DNA of 64,000 bases from Oopsacas minuta. Lineage: Eukaryota; Porifera; Hexactinellida; Lyssacinosida; Leucopsacidae. The position numbers and the translations under genes were made by a program. Position 1 is the stretch's first letter; each line of letters begins with the position of its first letter. Below the pieces are notes generated by a model. It saw only the letters and a program-made list of their open reading frames with translations. It ran no database searches and was not told where the DNA came from. The stretch is taken from NCBI GenBank assembly GCA_024704765.1, contig JAKMXF010000343.1:62001-126000 (forward strand). Direction: 5' to 3'. Of this stretch, positions 22,701 through 30,598 are shown one piece after another.

Positions 22701-22742
22701 GGAGGTCCTCAGCCAGGAGGTCCCGGACCCATGGAAGATTAG
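10716..22742 (+). CDS. CCT3: Chaperonin TCP-1 subunit gamma, with a 9.35-kb intron full of other genes
   Basis: Six exons, all in phase 0: 10716-10940, 11026-11304, 11518-11775, 12156-12596, 21947-22270 and 22605-22742, giving 554 residues (human CCT3 is 545). Group II chaperonin motifs are intact: TCLGPKSMLKMLMDPMGG (nucleotide binding), DEEVGDGTTSVIVLAGE (GDGTT phosphate loop), VPGGGACEMALA, and GVEQWPYKAIAKSLEVIPRTL. The C-terminal exon gives RIDDIVSG followed by a glycine-rich tail. CCT3 is one of eight subunits of the cytosolic TRiC ring that folds actin and tubulin. The fourth intron (12597-21946) separates DAMQ from VTRNILLEP, which are adjacent in the human protein. That intron contains six TRAF-type zinc-finger genes or remnants. 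The other introns are 85-380 bp. Confidence 0.95.
13059..14363 (-). CDS. TRAF-type zinc-finger protein A (MATH-like C terminus), nested in CCT3 intron 4
   Basis: An intronless gene of 434 residues from the ATG at 14363 (MALKGVSNEDATRK); the longer frame upstream has no ATG. A cysteine cluster at about residues 50-85 (FYVCTECHGVM...CELC) looks like a degenerate RING. A zinc-finger array follows with repeating C-x-H/C spacing (GCKW, HLDLCQEFVIHCNNC, HTVCIEYPVSCPNDC, CPYRKFGC). Then comes a short coiled coil (SRMEQIEKRNAQLEERIEKL) and a C-terminal domain whose WPFEGRFKLTVFD segment resembles the WPF-x-KVTLMLLD strand of TRAF MATH domains. TRAF proteins couple receptors to ubiquitin and kinase signalling. 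Without a canonical RING this would be an adaptor at most. Transcribed antisense to its host. Confidence 0.8.
   Translation of the reverse strand: MALKGVSNEDATRKTYNTVDSKEQLLWVETSKNTFRGYKQDLLVNALTEIEVEFYVCTECHGVMRNACQIGNEQTPACELCVGEGVPSQVMMKSRQRILELRVKCPLVTRGCKWNGVIADFDWHLDLCQEFVIHCNNCIVKLKRCELENHNYNECLGKRKIECKHCHTVMMYRDIDQHNTVCIEYPVSCPNDCKFNLKRRLLEAHLDTDCPNTIVECPYRKFGCMQEVKRCELERHTVTNQFQHLENKTSFAISRMEQIEKRNAQLEERIEKLSYPVVLRNSINIDFNQLKMNPGLSRHLENCNMNFELYLKFVVKISLSIKPNRNCKTISVTIFMMYDQIRSPLVKWPFEGRFKLTVFDKTNINEPLVYPSSVVKLQPDRKGISQIIYPSEFVLAEIPISFLQDERRRTKNGIPFTLQVQEAGDLLNLMDPMK
14327..14611. repeat. Direct repeat, first copy of a 1,553-bp tandem duplication
   Basis: The sequence from the start of gene A through the A-B spacer to the 3' end of gene B is repeated, base for base as far as I can read, at 15880-16164 (start of gene B, B-C spacer, 3' end of gene C). 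The offset is 1,553 bp throughout. See the findings for its meaning. Confidence 0.9.
14588..15916 (-). CDS. TRAF-type zinc-finger protein B, a chimera of A and C
   Basis: An intronless gene of 442 residues from the ATG at 15916. The first 14 residues (MALKGVSNEDATRK) and the 5' flank are those of gene A. From about residue 35 on, the sequence is that of gene C, including the changes KEQTYACELCVRKG and RGCKWDGKIADVECHL. Domain order is as in A: degenerate RING-like cysteines, TRAF-type zinc fingers, short coiled coil (EQMEIRNTELEKRVERL), then the MATH-like domain with WPFEGRFKLTILDQ. The zinc-finger part is essentially identical to C, whereas the start of the C-terminal domain differs by substitutions and small in-frame indels. 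Confidence 0.82.
   Translation of the reverse strand: MALKGVSNEDATRKTYNTVDSKEQLLWVETSKNTFRGYKQDLLVNSLTEIEVEFYVCTECHGVMRNACQIGKEQTYACELCVRKGVPSQMMTKSRKRILELRAKCPLATRGCKWDGKIADVECHLNSCQEFVIQCNNCDVILKRSELENHNNNECLKRKISCTHCRAVIVFKDVDKHNNVCKEYSILCPNNCKLKLKRKQLEAHVNTDCPNTIVECPYRKYGCKQEVKRCELQEHKDTNQIKHLESTILFGISRIEQMEIRNTELEKRVERLSYPVVLRSFITEIVDRISSFSRPILNIFRNNFEIYWRFLKITLNFSRVPGEGIVSVKETISVIITMDYDQYRSPLAKWPFEGRFKLTILDQTNINNLLVYESDIVKLQPEYERDRIGLEKESKYPFKLVLAAKIPVCSLEERYISKDDKRIPFTLQIQEAEDVLITDSIK
15880..16164. repeat. Direct repeat, second copy of the 1,553-bp tandem duplication
   Basis: Partner of 14327-14611. Covers the first codons of gene B, the B-C spacer and the 3' end of gene C. Confidence 0.9.
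16141..17472 (-). CDS. TRAF-type zinc-finger protein C
   Basis: An intronless gene of 443 residues from the ATG at 17472 (MASKIVSNDYSYTNLQKDAVRK). The N terminus resembles that of gene D rather than A or B. From the shared TSKNTFRGYKQDLLVNSLTE block onward it carries the same array as B: RING-like cysteines, zinc fingers (CNNC, CTHC, CPNNC, CPYRKYGC), coiled coil and MATH-like domain. It is the probable parent of B's body. The part of the C-terminal domain around IRNNFKIYWRFLKIILEFS differs from B although the flanking sequence is the same. Confidence 0.82.
   Translation of the reverse strand: MASKIVSNDYSYTNLQKDAVRKTYNTVDSIKQLLWVETSKNTFRGYKQDLLVNSLTEIEVEFYVCTECHGVMRNACQIGKEQTYACELCVRKGVPSQMMTKSRKRILELRAKCPLATRGCKWDGKIADVECHLNSCQEFVIQCNNCDVILKRSELENHNNNECLKRKISCTHCRAVIVFKDVDKHNNVCKEYSILCPNNCKLKLKRKQLEAHVNTDCPNTIVECPYRKYGCKQEVKRCELQEHKDTNQIKHLESTILFGISRIEQMEIRNTELEKRVERLSYPVVLRSFITEIAGNRIPTFGQFFNIIRNNFKIYWRFLKIILEFSRMPGEKTISVTITMDYDQYRSPLAKWPFEGRFKLTILDQTNINNFLVYESDIVKLQPAYEPDCIGLEEESKYPFKLVLPEIPVCSLEERYISKGDKRIPFTLQIQEAEDVLITDSIK
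17686..19027 (-). pseudogene. TRAF-type zinc-finger gene D, frameshifted in the MATH-like domain
   Basis: The 5' frame (19027 down to about 18040) reads MASKVVSNDYSYINFQ followed by the full zinc-finger array of this family and the coiled coil. The expected SVTIIMDYDQHRSPLAKWPF continues in another frame (about 18050 down to 17686). The two frames overlap at 18036-17990. The join falls near TAIFH/IRLIKKQTVS, and a single-base indel there would restore the family sequence. No GT-AG pair that removes the shift is obvious. So this is a recent pseudogene, an assembly error, or a truncated 345-residue protein without the second half of the C-terminal domain. Confidence 0.7.
19130..19995 (-). CDS. 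TRAF-type zinc-finger protein E (no MATH domain), inverted partner of F
   Basis: The frame is open from a possible splice acceptor (AATAG before 19995) through GKSFNTVDSKDQLM. The first ATG of the uninterrupted frame is at 19954 (MLVELKDSIYGGYKQ), giving 274 residues. If the acceptor is used, a first exon lies upstream and was not found. Residues 20-200 hold a cysteine cluster (CTGCNGLSREAC...MCLTC) and TRAF-type zinc fingers (CALCTRGCIW, CPNSCQMIL, CEHCNGTVQF, CQNVCAGTF). A lysine- and glutamate-rich coiled coil ends the protein (KEIMGKIQEK). Nearly identical to F over the first 165 residues but with a different, shorter tail. Confidence 0.7.
20566..21672 (+). CDS. TRAF-type zinc-finger protein F (coiled-coil tail, no MATH domain)
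   Basis: An intronless gene of 368 residues starting MAEAGGKSFNTVDSKDQLM. The KSFNTVDSKDQL and IYGGYKQELL segments correspond to KTYNTVDSKEQL and FRGYKQDLL of genes A-D, so E/F and A-D share one origin. The cysteine cluster and four or so zinc fingers are followed by a long coiled coil (about residues 245-365) with heptad-like leucines and alanines, ending KIPAPAT. The C-terminal MATH-like domain is lacking. Such a protein could oligomerise and bind partners through its fingers. It is the only member of this cluster on the same strand as CCT3. Confidence 0.82.
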   Translation: MAEAGGKSFNTVDSKDQLMLVELKDSIYGGYKQELLNDNLDPLATKFILCTGCNGLSREACSVGEDQNIMCLTCIPKDATHIPMKQARESVPNIPAKCALCTRGCIWKGDMGNLTSHLDECEFFVVNCPNSCQMILQRLELEEHLKSDCTHRDVTCEHCNGTVQFKDLTKHYKECQEFPLVCQNVCGGTFKRKELQNHINTDCPNTVISCSYKLFGCNVEMKRCELADHNSNNILVHLDCTKSYVTDNHTRVEGSLKQLQEEKVGSNQMTEVQQKIKDIEGKITDPVTIKTLTDKLNNLQTVNIVKLEKQLAELTSKKCDLSQVTSLETRLAAAEAKNKTIVTENTTLKTELAAFKKGILAKIPAPAT

Positions 22743-23088
22743 ATATATCAGCTGTTTAGGAGAATTATCAGAATAGTTTATAGTTAAATTTAGAATTTTC
22801 TGATTATAGAATGGATTATCAAATTCCCTGTGTATTGACTTTACATGGACATTAGTTTCTGCAAAAATATGGCATGATTTGGCTAGGACTATTAACATTT
22901 GGCATGAACATTGCTGTGCTTTGGGCATGAACTTTTCAAGTCTGTAGGATGATCCTTGTGATCAAATCATCTGCCAACACTTAAATATCAGTAGTCAGCA
23001 CTCAGTACACAAAATACGGTATTCACATTCCAAATGACCATATTATTCACCATAAAATATTCTCACAACTATATATTAACTAGCTAAA
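22743..23088. other. Spacer downstream of CCT3
   Basis: AT-rich, no coding region or recognised repeat seen. The next gene starts at 23089. Confidence 0.5.
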
Positions 23089-26000
23089 ATGGATACAGCA
23101 CCTAAGACAGACATATCATCTCGCCTAGAGCGTATAAGAGCTAGGAGAGCTCAGCAAGTAGCTAGCGCAGCTCACAACACTTCCACTGGGTTTGAGAGAA
23201 GTCCTATATCTATCAATCCAACAGCTGAAATCAGGTAAATACTCTCTTAATAAGATTAAGGCTTACTAACGTATGTAACATAGAAATAATTTTTCAAATA
23301 CAGTCAGCTCCCGTTATATCTAAGCTCAAGGGACTGCGATGATTTCTTTGATTTAAAGTGGAGTTCGATACAACCAATGAACAATAATATGTTATTTTGA
23401 TGGGTTGGGACCATATTAATACAATTCACACTTCTATAAATACGGATATTACATATATCTATGATTGTAATTGTAGCTAATGCAGTTTGACGTATTGCAT
23501 ACACTCTTATATTTGTTAGAAATATTGAAACAGACAAAGCATCTCCACCCAGAGATTTCTCCCTCTCTGTAACAGGCCTGACATCTAATGACACTAATTC
23601 ACCCTCTACTACCAAGAGCAACCCTATCACTACAGATAAACTGACTAGCAGACTAGAGCTGATAAAGAAGAAAAGAAGTAGAGAGAATATTCATATGATA
23701 GATGAGCCTGAAGTTATAGAGCCAGGACATAAGAAGGAACAATCTAATGATACTGTAGATTCTGGCATTGGCACTACTGTACTACCTGCTAAGATAGATA
23801 ATGTGGGTATTTGTTTGTTTGTTTGTTTGTTTGTTTGTTTGTTTGTTTGTTTTATTCATTTGTTTATTGTTCGTTATACAGAAATTAGAAACAGTTCTAC
23901 CAAAGATTCCCTCACAACAATACAAAACAGAAGTCAAGCCCTCAGCTCCTATCTCTACACCTCCTAGGATACACAAGGTATCATTTGCACCTCCTGCACC
24001 AGAGATGTTCAGTCAGCAATCGGACAAACCAACTTCCTTACAAGTAATATATTATTATTGTACACAATCAGTACTATCTTTCAAGGGGTTTATTGCCCCA
24101 GACTCGACCCCTCCAACTAGAACATTTGGAAGTAGCAAAATATGTTCTTATATACAAATGCGGTGCTAGAGACGCCGAAAATGCTACCCGTTTCCCGTCT
24201 GTGAAGGTTACATTGTATAACCGGATTCGAATAGTATTTGTAGGCTTTATCAATCCATACAATGATTATTAACTACGTATACGTATCACCTGATTCACAT
24301 TTATTTATCAGGAAGAGGTATTAGCTGAGTTAGGTTTGACAGACATACCTCCTACTATACCAGATAGCTCTCCTCCTGCTACACCTATAGATCCTAATGA
24401 GGATAAGTTCAAGCTTGAGACTAGTCCTACAGCTGAATCTCACCCACAAGAGGTTTGTATTATACAAGTCTCTGGACCCAATAAACCAAATTTTAACACA
24501 TAATTTGAACACCTTGCTGTCGTTCATGGACCACCAGGGGTAGGTTGGGAACCGCTGGGCTAGGCTCTTTAATTTCTTTCAATCTACAGTGGAGTCTGCT
24601 AAATAGAGATACCGGGTAACCTTATCAAATTGTCGTCCAAAGTCTGCCGTATTTATTTGATACTTTTCCTATTACTATCAGATTAGTGAGAGTCATTATA
24701 AGGTTGAGCTATTTATAGGTTTCAAGAGAGACAGAGGCTGAGAAGAGATACAGTAGTGTATCAGTTGATAAATCTCCAGCATTCATGTTGATGAATCCTC
24801 GGAAACTTTCTCCGGTACGTAGTACTAGCTAATATAGAAATACACCAACGGACAGTGTTCGCATTAACCGGAGTAACATCAATTGAATATCCATTGTAGG
24901 GACCTGATTCTGTTCGTCCCGAAATTTGTATTAGCCTTGTTCATCTTAACGAAGTTACACTGTACAGTAGACACTTGTTAAAGCCAAATTTCCCGCTTAG
25001 CTGTTTCCTATCCAACTCCTTTATCTTGTTATACTTTACAGAAAAAATCCTCTCCAATCCGTACCTTAACGTCAACAGCTGATGGGACCGGAGTAACACC
25101 CCGTCAAACAGACCGTGATGAGACATACAGTGTGTCTCTAAGCCAGACTACTACAACAGGGCTATTAGACTGGGATGTTGAGAATGTTATAGACTGGTTA
25201 CATTTTATACAGCTACAGCATCTAGTTGCTATATTCAGGGATCGAGCAATCACGGGGGCCAAACTTAATAATATTACGCAGAAAGAGCTGCAGTTTATGG
25301 GTGTAGTTAGTTCTGAAGAACAACAGACTATTCTGCATGAAGTTAGTTATTAAGAGGAATAGTAGCCGGGGTATTTTTTCATATTTTAGCACCCTTGGAC
25401 GGAGGACATAATATATATGAATATATCTCCAACTCACCTAACGTTTTTCTGTGACGTTGAAAGAGTTATGTCCCAGTTTCCATAGTTACCTCGTTCGTAT
25501 TTAGTGCCTCAAAATCGTAGAGTTCATTGTAGATAAATTCAATTGATCTACTATGCTGTCAGCACAGATCATAATATTATATATTTATTTGTTTGTTTGT
25601 TTGTTTATAAACACCTTTACCCTGTAGGTGGCTGAACTCAGAATGTTGTGGCAAGTAGATTCAGAATCAGGATCTCAGCTGATGTTTGATGACATCACAG
25701 CTGGCCTAGCTAATATGTCTGTTAGGAGGAAAGATCTTGAGAAAGAACTTGATTCTCATGTAACTGAGGTAATATCAATATCAGCTGATTTTGCTGATTC
25801 GTATTTTCACACAAAGCTTCTTACAATATATATTGTATAGAGACTAAATAAACTAGAAGAGATCAAAAATGAACAAGATGACCGTATCAACACATCAATA
25901 ACTCTTCTTAAAGAAATACAGAATCCTTATCCACCAGATCCTCCTACAGATAAACCTCCAGAGATAGATATATCTACTATACCAATTGAAGAAGTAGTGG

Positions 26001-29000
26001 TAATTGAGGAAGATAGGAAGATGCTTTCTGAAGGCTTAGAGGATCTGGCTGAGCAGTCTCTTATCTCTGGGTCTAGTCATGATACAGAGGTTGATCCTGA
26101 TCAAATGAAACCAGTACAAGGTGTGAAAATATGTAACTATAGGCTAGGATCGGGAGAATTAGGAGGAGGAGCACAGTTTAAATGATTTACCCCCCCTCTT
26201 GACGCGAGGGCTCAAGAGCTGATAGATCAGTAGTTCCCAACCTTTCTCACACATGGACCCCCTCCCATAGACAAGTTGAGATCCTATGGACCTCAGGTTG
26301 GGACCCGCTGTATAGATAAATGCGATTGATTTCGAAATACGAAATTCCAAGATATACAAATTCTATCATACGTCTGTGTACTAAATATTTTACTAATCTC
26401 CAGAGGGACAGAATTCAAATCTTCAGGGACCAATTCGTCCCCCCACCATATTCAGAACTGACACCCCTTTAGAATCTACAGTTCCTTCTCTACCCAGTAA
26501 TCCTGAGAAATGGACACCTAGTGACATATGTCAGTGGTTGTCATCTCTGCCACTTTCCCAGTTCACGCCCTTGATACAGAACAATAGGATAGATGGGAAA
26601 CAGCTGATTTCTAGGGACTTTATTACGAATAAGGTACTTGATTGATAGACAATCATATACAGTGAACTTCCGTTATATCTAACACGGATATATCGTAATA
26701 CCCTCGCGTATATAGAAGTCTAAAATTGTACAAATGTGATCCCAAACTGTCAGAATGACATATATTCCATTGGTTATATCGAAGTAATTATCACGATCCC
26801 TTGAGCTTCGATATAACAGGAGAATATTCGTATAGGAATTTCTCCGGTTCTCTCCGACAGAGCAAGAACTCCTCCTCTCCTATCTTCAAGATCTATCCCC
26901 TACTCCTTCTACCAGTAACTCTATACCCTCTGACCCTCACTCCAGACAATCCAGCAGGGCCTATTCCGAGAGGGTAACCTCACCCCCTAGACCTATGAAA
27001 GAGACCAGATCAGCCTCAGATACTGGACTCTTGGACCACGTGGTTGAAACAGCTGGTAAAGAGAAGCAAGGAAAGAAAGGATTTTTCAGGAAGTTTATCC
27101 CAAAAAAGTTTAGCACAGAGAAGTTAGATAAAGGAGAATCCAATCTTGAAATATTTCCTAAATCTTGTTCTTCTTCAGGTTTGTTTGTTTGCCTGTTTGT
27201 TTATCTATTTGTTTATTATCGTATTTACATCTACAGAAGGAGAACTATCTAATATTCGCACTGCAAAGAAACTAGCAGGATTCTTCGGAGTAGAAGCACA
27301 ATCTCCAGCAATACAATCAATATTTCACGGTAGAGACAGTGAGGGACAGGGCTTACTCAGGATATACGTGTCTCACGTGTTACCAGATGCTACGTACAAA
27401 GCAGTATTAGTACATCCTAAAGATAATTGCTTACAGGTTAGAGTAATAGGGATATGCCATAAGGGAACGGTTCAAAACCTGAGGTCAACAGGATGTCCAC
27501 ATTGGTATTACGGCGGTGGACTGAAACAACTAATAGTTACTTACTTGACTATTAATTCATTGAGTCTATATTATTCTGCTTAACAACAGGTATTACGGCT
27601 TGTAATGCAGAAAGGCGGACTACAACGAGAAGATATAAACAGGTTCACCCTCATAGAGAGTTGTCCTTCCAACCCTCGTATTCCAGAGAAGGAACTCGGT
27701 CTCCATGAATACCCACTCATTATTCACATGAGACATTTAGACATGCCAGAACCTTTTACCTTTGAGCTAAGAACACGTCCATCAACTAGTCTACAGTTTG
27801 TTATTAATGTTCCTGATAAGGTTATTAACCATACATTGAGGATACAAATAGCTCCTGTTACTACTGCTAGAGAGTGTATAACATTATTCAAAGGGAGGTT
27901 TGTTATCTTATTAGTTATTATAAGAAATTAACGTTATGCTTTGAGTAACACGAATTGGTAGATATCGTGTTTCTTTATGTTACTTTTAGGATGTGGGAAG
28001 GTATTTGTATTATTTGATCCTTCGACATGACAGGAGTTGACTGTATTTAAGAAATACTTTCCTGGATTCTCACATTCTTTCCTCAATTTTAGGTAAACAC
28101 TCATATATCTATATTTCATCTTTTAATAGGATTCCCGAATTGAACGATCCCATCTTGAAACTAGTGGTAGAAGCTGAAAAGGAAAATGGGGAATTGACTC
28201 GATTACGGCCACATGATGCCCCTGTAATACTACAGTCTGATTGGGCAGTGAGAGGGGAACAAGTTTTATTTTCTATAAGCAGAGAAGCACCTGTTGCTAA
28301 TGAACAGAGGACAACACGTGAATTCCTAGATGAAATACAAGATTTACAGAGTGCAGTACAGAGCTATCATGTAGTAGAGCAGAAGTACACATCTCTACAG
28401 GAAGAACATCAACGATTATTACGTAAGAGTAGAGACAGTATGAATAGTGCTAGGGATATAAGCACTATTGATCAGCTACAGGAATTGGATCTCAAGTATC
28501 AGAATAAAGTCCAGTTGTGTAGAAATCAGGTAAATACAAATATTCTACAATAATCCAACACCAGTAGTCTGCCGGTTAGTACCATTTTACATCCTTAAAG
28601 CTCCATACCTTGTCACATCCAATAAAGATAGTAATATTTTCCAAAGCTCATCTTTTATTATATTATTAGAAAGATGAATTGAAAAAATTGAAATCTCGTA
28701 ATGAAGAATTACTCTCAAAACTAACATACATTAAATCAGATACAGAGGACATAGAATTCACTGGAGACACACAACTAACTCACATCAAACAAAAACTCAC
28801 TGAAAAGCGGAAAGATATTCTAATAAGTGATGACGTACAATCACTTACTGAGGAGAATATTTATCTTAAAGATGAGCTGAGAAAGAAACAGCTGATTTTA
28901 GAAGAACTAGAAGCTACTGGTAATAAAATGTCACCAAATGGAGTAGTTCTATACGAATTAGCCAGTGAACATCCTGACTATGCATTTGTTAGAGCACACC

Positions 29001-30090
29001 TTGATATTAATAAGACAGGGCCAGCTCTTGGTATTAGTATCGGTAAGAGGAATGAGCCTGGAACTTTTGTAATGAAGGTTAGTGCATATTTATAGAGTAG
29101 ACTCCGCTTAATAGAGTCATGGTTCATCAGGTTACTTGGACAGAAACAGAACAATAAAATAGTGTATAAATATTTGGCTGAATAGGAGGGAAAATGGCCT
29201 GATCAGGATGTCACCCTATTACCAGTGGAGTCTACTGTATTTGATTTTAAGCTTCAGACGATAACTGGACATAGACTTCCTTATTAGGAAATTTATTGAT
29301 ATTTTTCGAGAAATAACCTTTCTTAAATATCCACGACCTTACCTCTATTGAATATATATGATTGAATTACAGTGAATATCGGTTATAAGAACATGCAGGA
29401 TATAAGCAACATCCTCTAGGAAACTGTTCCCATATATTCCTCTATGTTTTAGAAATTTTAGATAAGTAACGAATCATATCTCTATCATCCTACGGGGCCT
29501 AGAATTTCTACGCCAATTTTAGGAACACAAGACGACACATGTGTACTTCAATTTTCTATTTCTTCTAGATAATCCCTGATTCAGTAGCGGATAAAGACGG
29601 CAGTTTAAGAATAGGAGACAGATTAATTGAAGTTAACGGAATAGATATTAGTCATACAGAACACTCTGCTATTGTTAAATTATTTAAAAGTCTAACCACA
29701 AGTGTGAAAATTGTTGTGGCGCGTAAAACCGAACGTGATCAGCTGGCACAACAAAAATTAACTCAAAAAATAGCGAGTTATGAAAACCTAAAGGAAAGAT
29801 ACGTTACACTTGAGGTTAAGATCGAAGAAATAGAAAAATTGCAGTCACAATTTTCAGAAAAAGAATCAGAAATTTCCGAATTAAAACGCCAACTGCAATC
29901 CAAACTAATTTTAGATGAAAACGAGAGATCAGCATTAGAAACGGAGTACGCTTATACCAGAGGCTACCTAGATCATGTCATCACAATACTTGAGACAGAA
30001 GCTCCACATATACTACAAAAACTCCCACAAGAATTTGACCCCATCCCAGGTTCTAGCGATGAGCCAACCAATGATGAGGAATGGTGTTAA
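23089..30090 (+). CDS. Large multidomain protein: SAM, SAM, RA, RA, coiled coil, PDZ
   Basis: Fifteen exons fit in frame: 23089-23234, 23520-23802, 23882-24043, 24312-24452, 24719-24814, 25042-25341, 25628-25768, 25841-26120, 26404-26633, 26863-27178, 27237-27436, 27590-27897, 28130-28529, 28670-29077 and 29569-30090, giving about 1,310 residues. The N-terminal 300 residues are Ser/Pro-rich. The first SAM domain is LLDWDVENVIDWLHFIQLQHLVAIF...; the second is KWTPSDICQWLSSLPLSQFTPLIQ.... Two segments look like Ras-association folds: LLRIYVSHVLPDATYKAVLVH onward, and LRIQIAPVTTARECITLFKG onward ending in DWAVRGEQVLFSISR. Long coiled coils surround a PDZ domain (GPALGISIGKRNEPGTFVMK, then SLRIGDRLIEVNG). 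The C terminus is acidic. The parts suggest a membrane-proximal scaffold reading small GTPases. I know no standard family with this exact order. Confidence 0.8.
23301..23440. repeat. MITE, family 1, in an intron
   Basis: Starts CAGTCAGCTCCCGTTATATC after TA and carries GGTTGGGACCATATTAATAC near the right end. The right terminus is degraded. Confidence 0.65.
23810..23851. repeat. (GTTT)n microsatellite at an intron start
   Basis: An uninterrupted run of about ten TTTG units, seven bases after the donor at 23803, in a 79-bp intron. Similar runs follow other donors in the window (2925, 9907, 27179). Confidence 0.9.
26228..26310. repeat. hAT-like MITE (CAGTAGTTCCCAACC...GGTTGGGACCCGCTG)
   Basis: The ends form an imperfect inverted repeat of the CAGTGGTTCCCAACC type, with internal GGACCCCCT. 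It resembles short non-autonomous hAT elements. Related pieces lie at 24.51, 38.34, 52.92 and 63.12 kb. Confidence 0.65.
26660..26823. repeat. MITE, family 1, in an intron
   Basis: Begins CAGTGAACTTCCGTTATATC and runs through AAAATTGTACAAATGTGATC to GATATAACAGGAG. It lies 37 bases upstream of the next splice acceptor. Confidence 0.7.
29096..29237. repeat. MITE, family 3 (AGTAGACTCCGCTTAATAG...AGTGGAGTCTACTG)
   Basis: The left end AGTAGACTCCGCTTAATAGA and the right end AGTGGAGTCTACTG are imperfect inverted repeats. Related copies are near 21.76, 24.59 and 45.78 kb. Confidence 0.65.
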
Positions 30091-30397
30091 AATATTATAA
30101 TTTGAATTTACTTATTTATAACTTCGTATAGACAGAGGTCTGTTATTATTAATATTCGAAAATATTTTTATTTATCTAATATTTTTGAGTTATTTGTATT
30201 TTGTTTAATGTTATATCGCAATATTGCCTTGTTTATTTCCTCTGGTTCCCACCCTGGGGTCTATGCACCTCAAAATATATTTTGCATTCAAAGCGTACAC
30301 AGAATGTTAAAATTGGTATAGGCGTCCATGGCTGGAAAAGGCTTGGAATTAGATTCACGAATTCGCATTATCTGGCGAAGGCGTAACTGTAAAGGTG
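30091..30397. other. Short AT-rich spacer
   Basis: No gene seen. A CTGGTTCCCACCCTGGGGTC segment at about 30240 resembles part of the hAT-like MITE family. Confidence 0.4.
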
Positions 30398-30590
30398 TTT
30401 GAGGGGGCCTGGCGGAATTATTATATGCACGAAAACCAGGATTTTGTCTTCCCACCCAAAGCGCAACATCCCAGATTTCCAAAAATGGTCCATGCAAGCA
30501 CATATTACATCAACGATGGCCTATTTTTTCATTTAATAATTGCATAAAAACAGTAGACCACACTTAATTGCGTGTTAATAGTATAGATTT
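30398..30590. repeat. Duplicated upstream region, copy 1 (partner 32517-32700)
   Basis: The stretch starting TTTGAGGGGGCCTGGCGGAA is repeated 2,119 bp further on with few differences, in each case directly before an ATG opening MAT-F. It is the duplicated 5' flank, and presumably the promoter, of the kinase-like gene below. Confidence 0.88.
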
Positions 30591-30598
30591 CTGCATAT

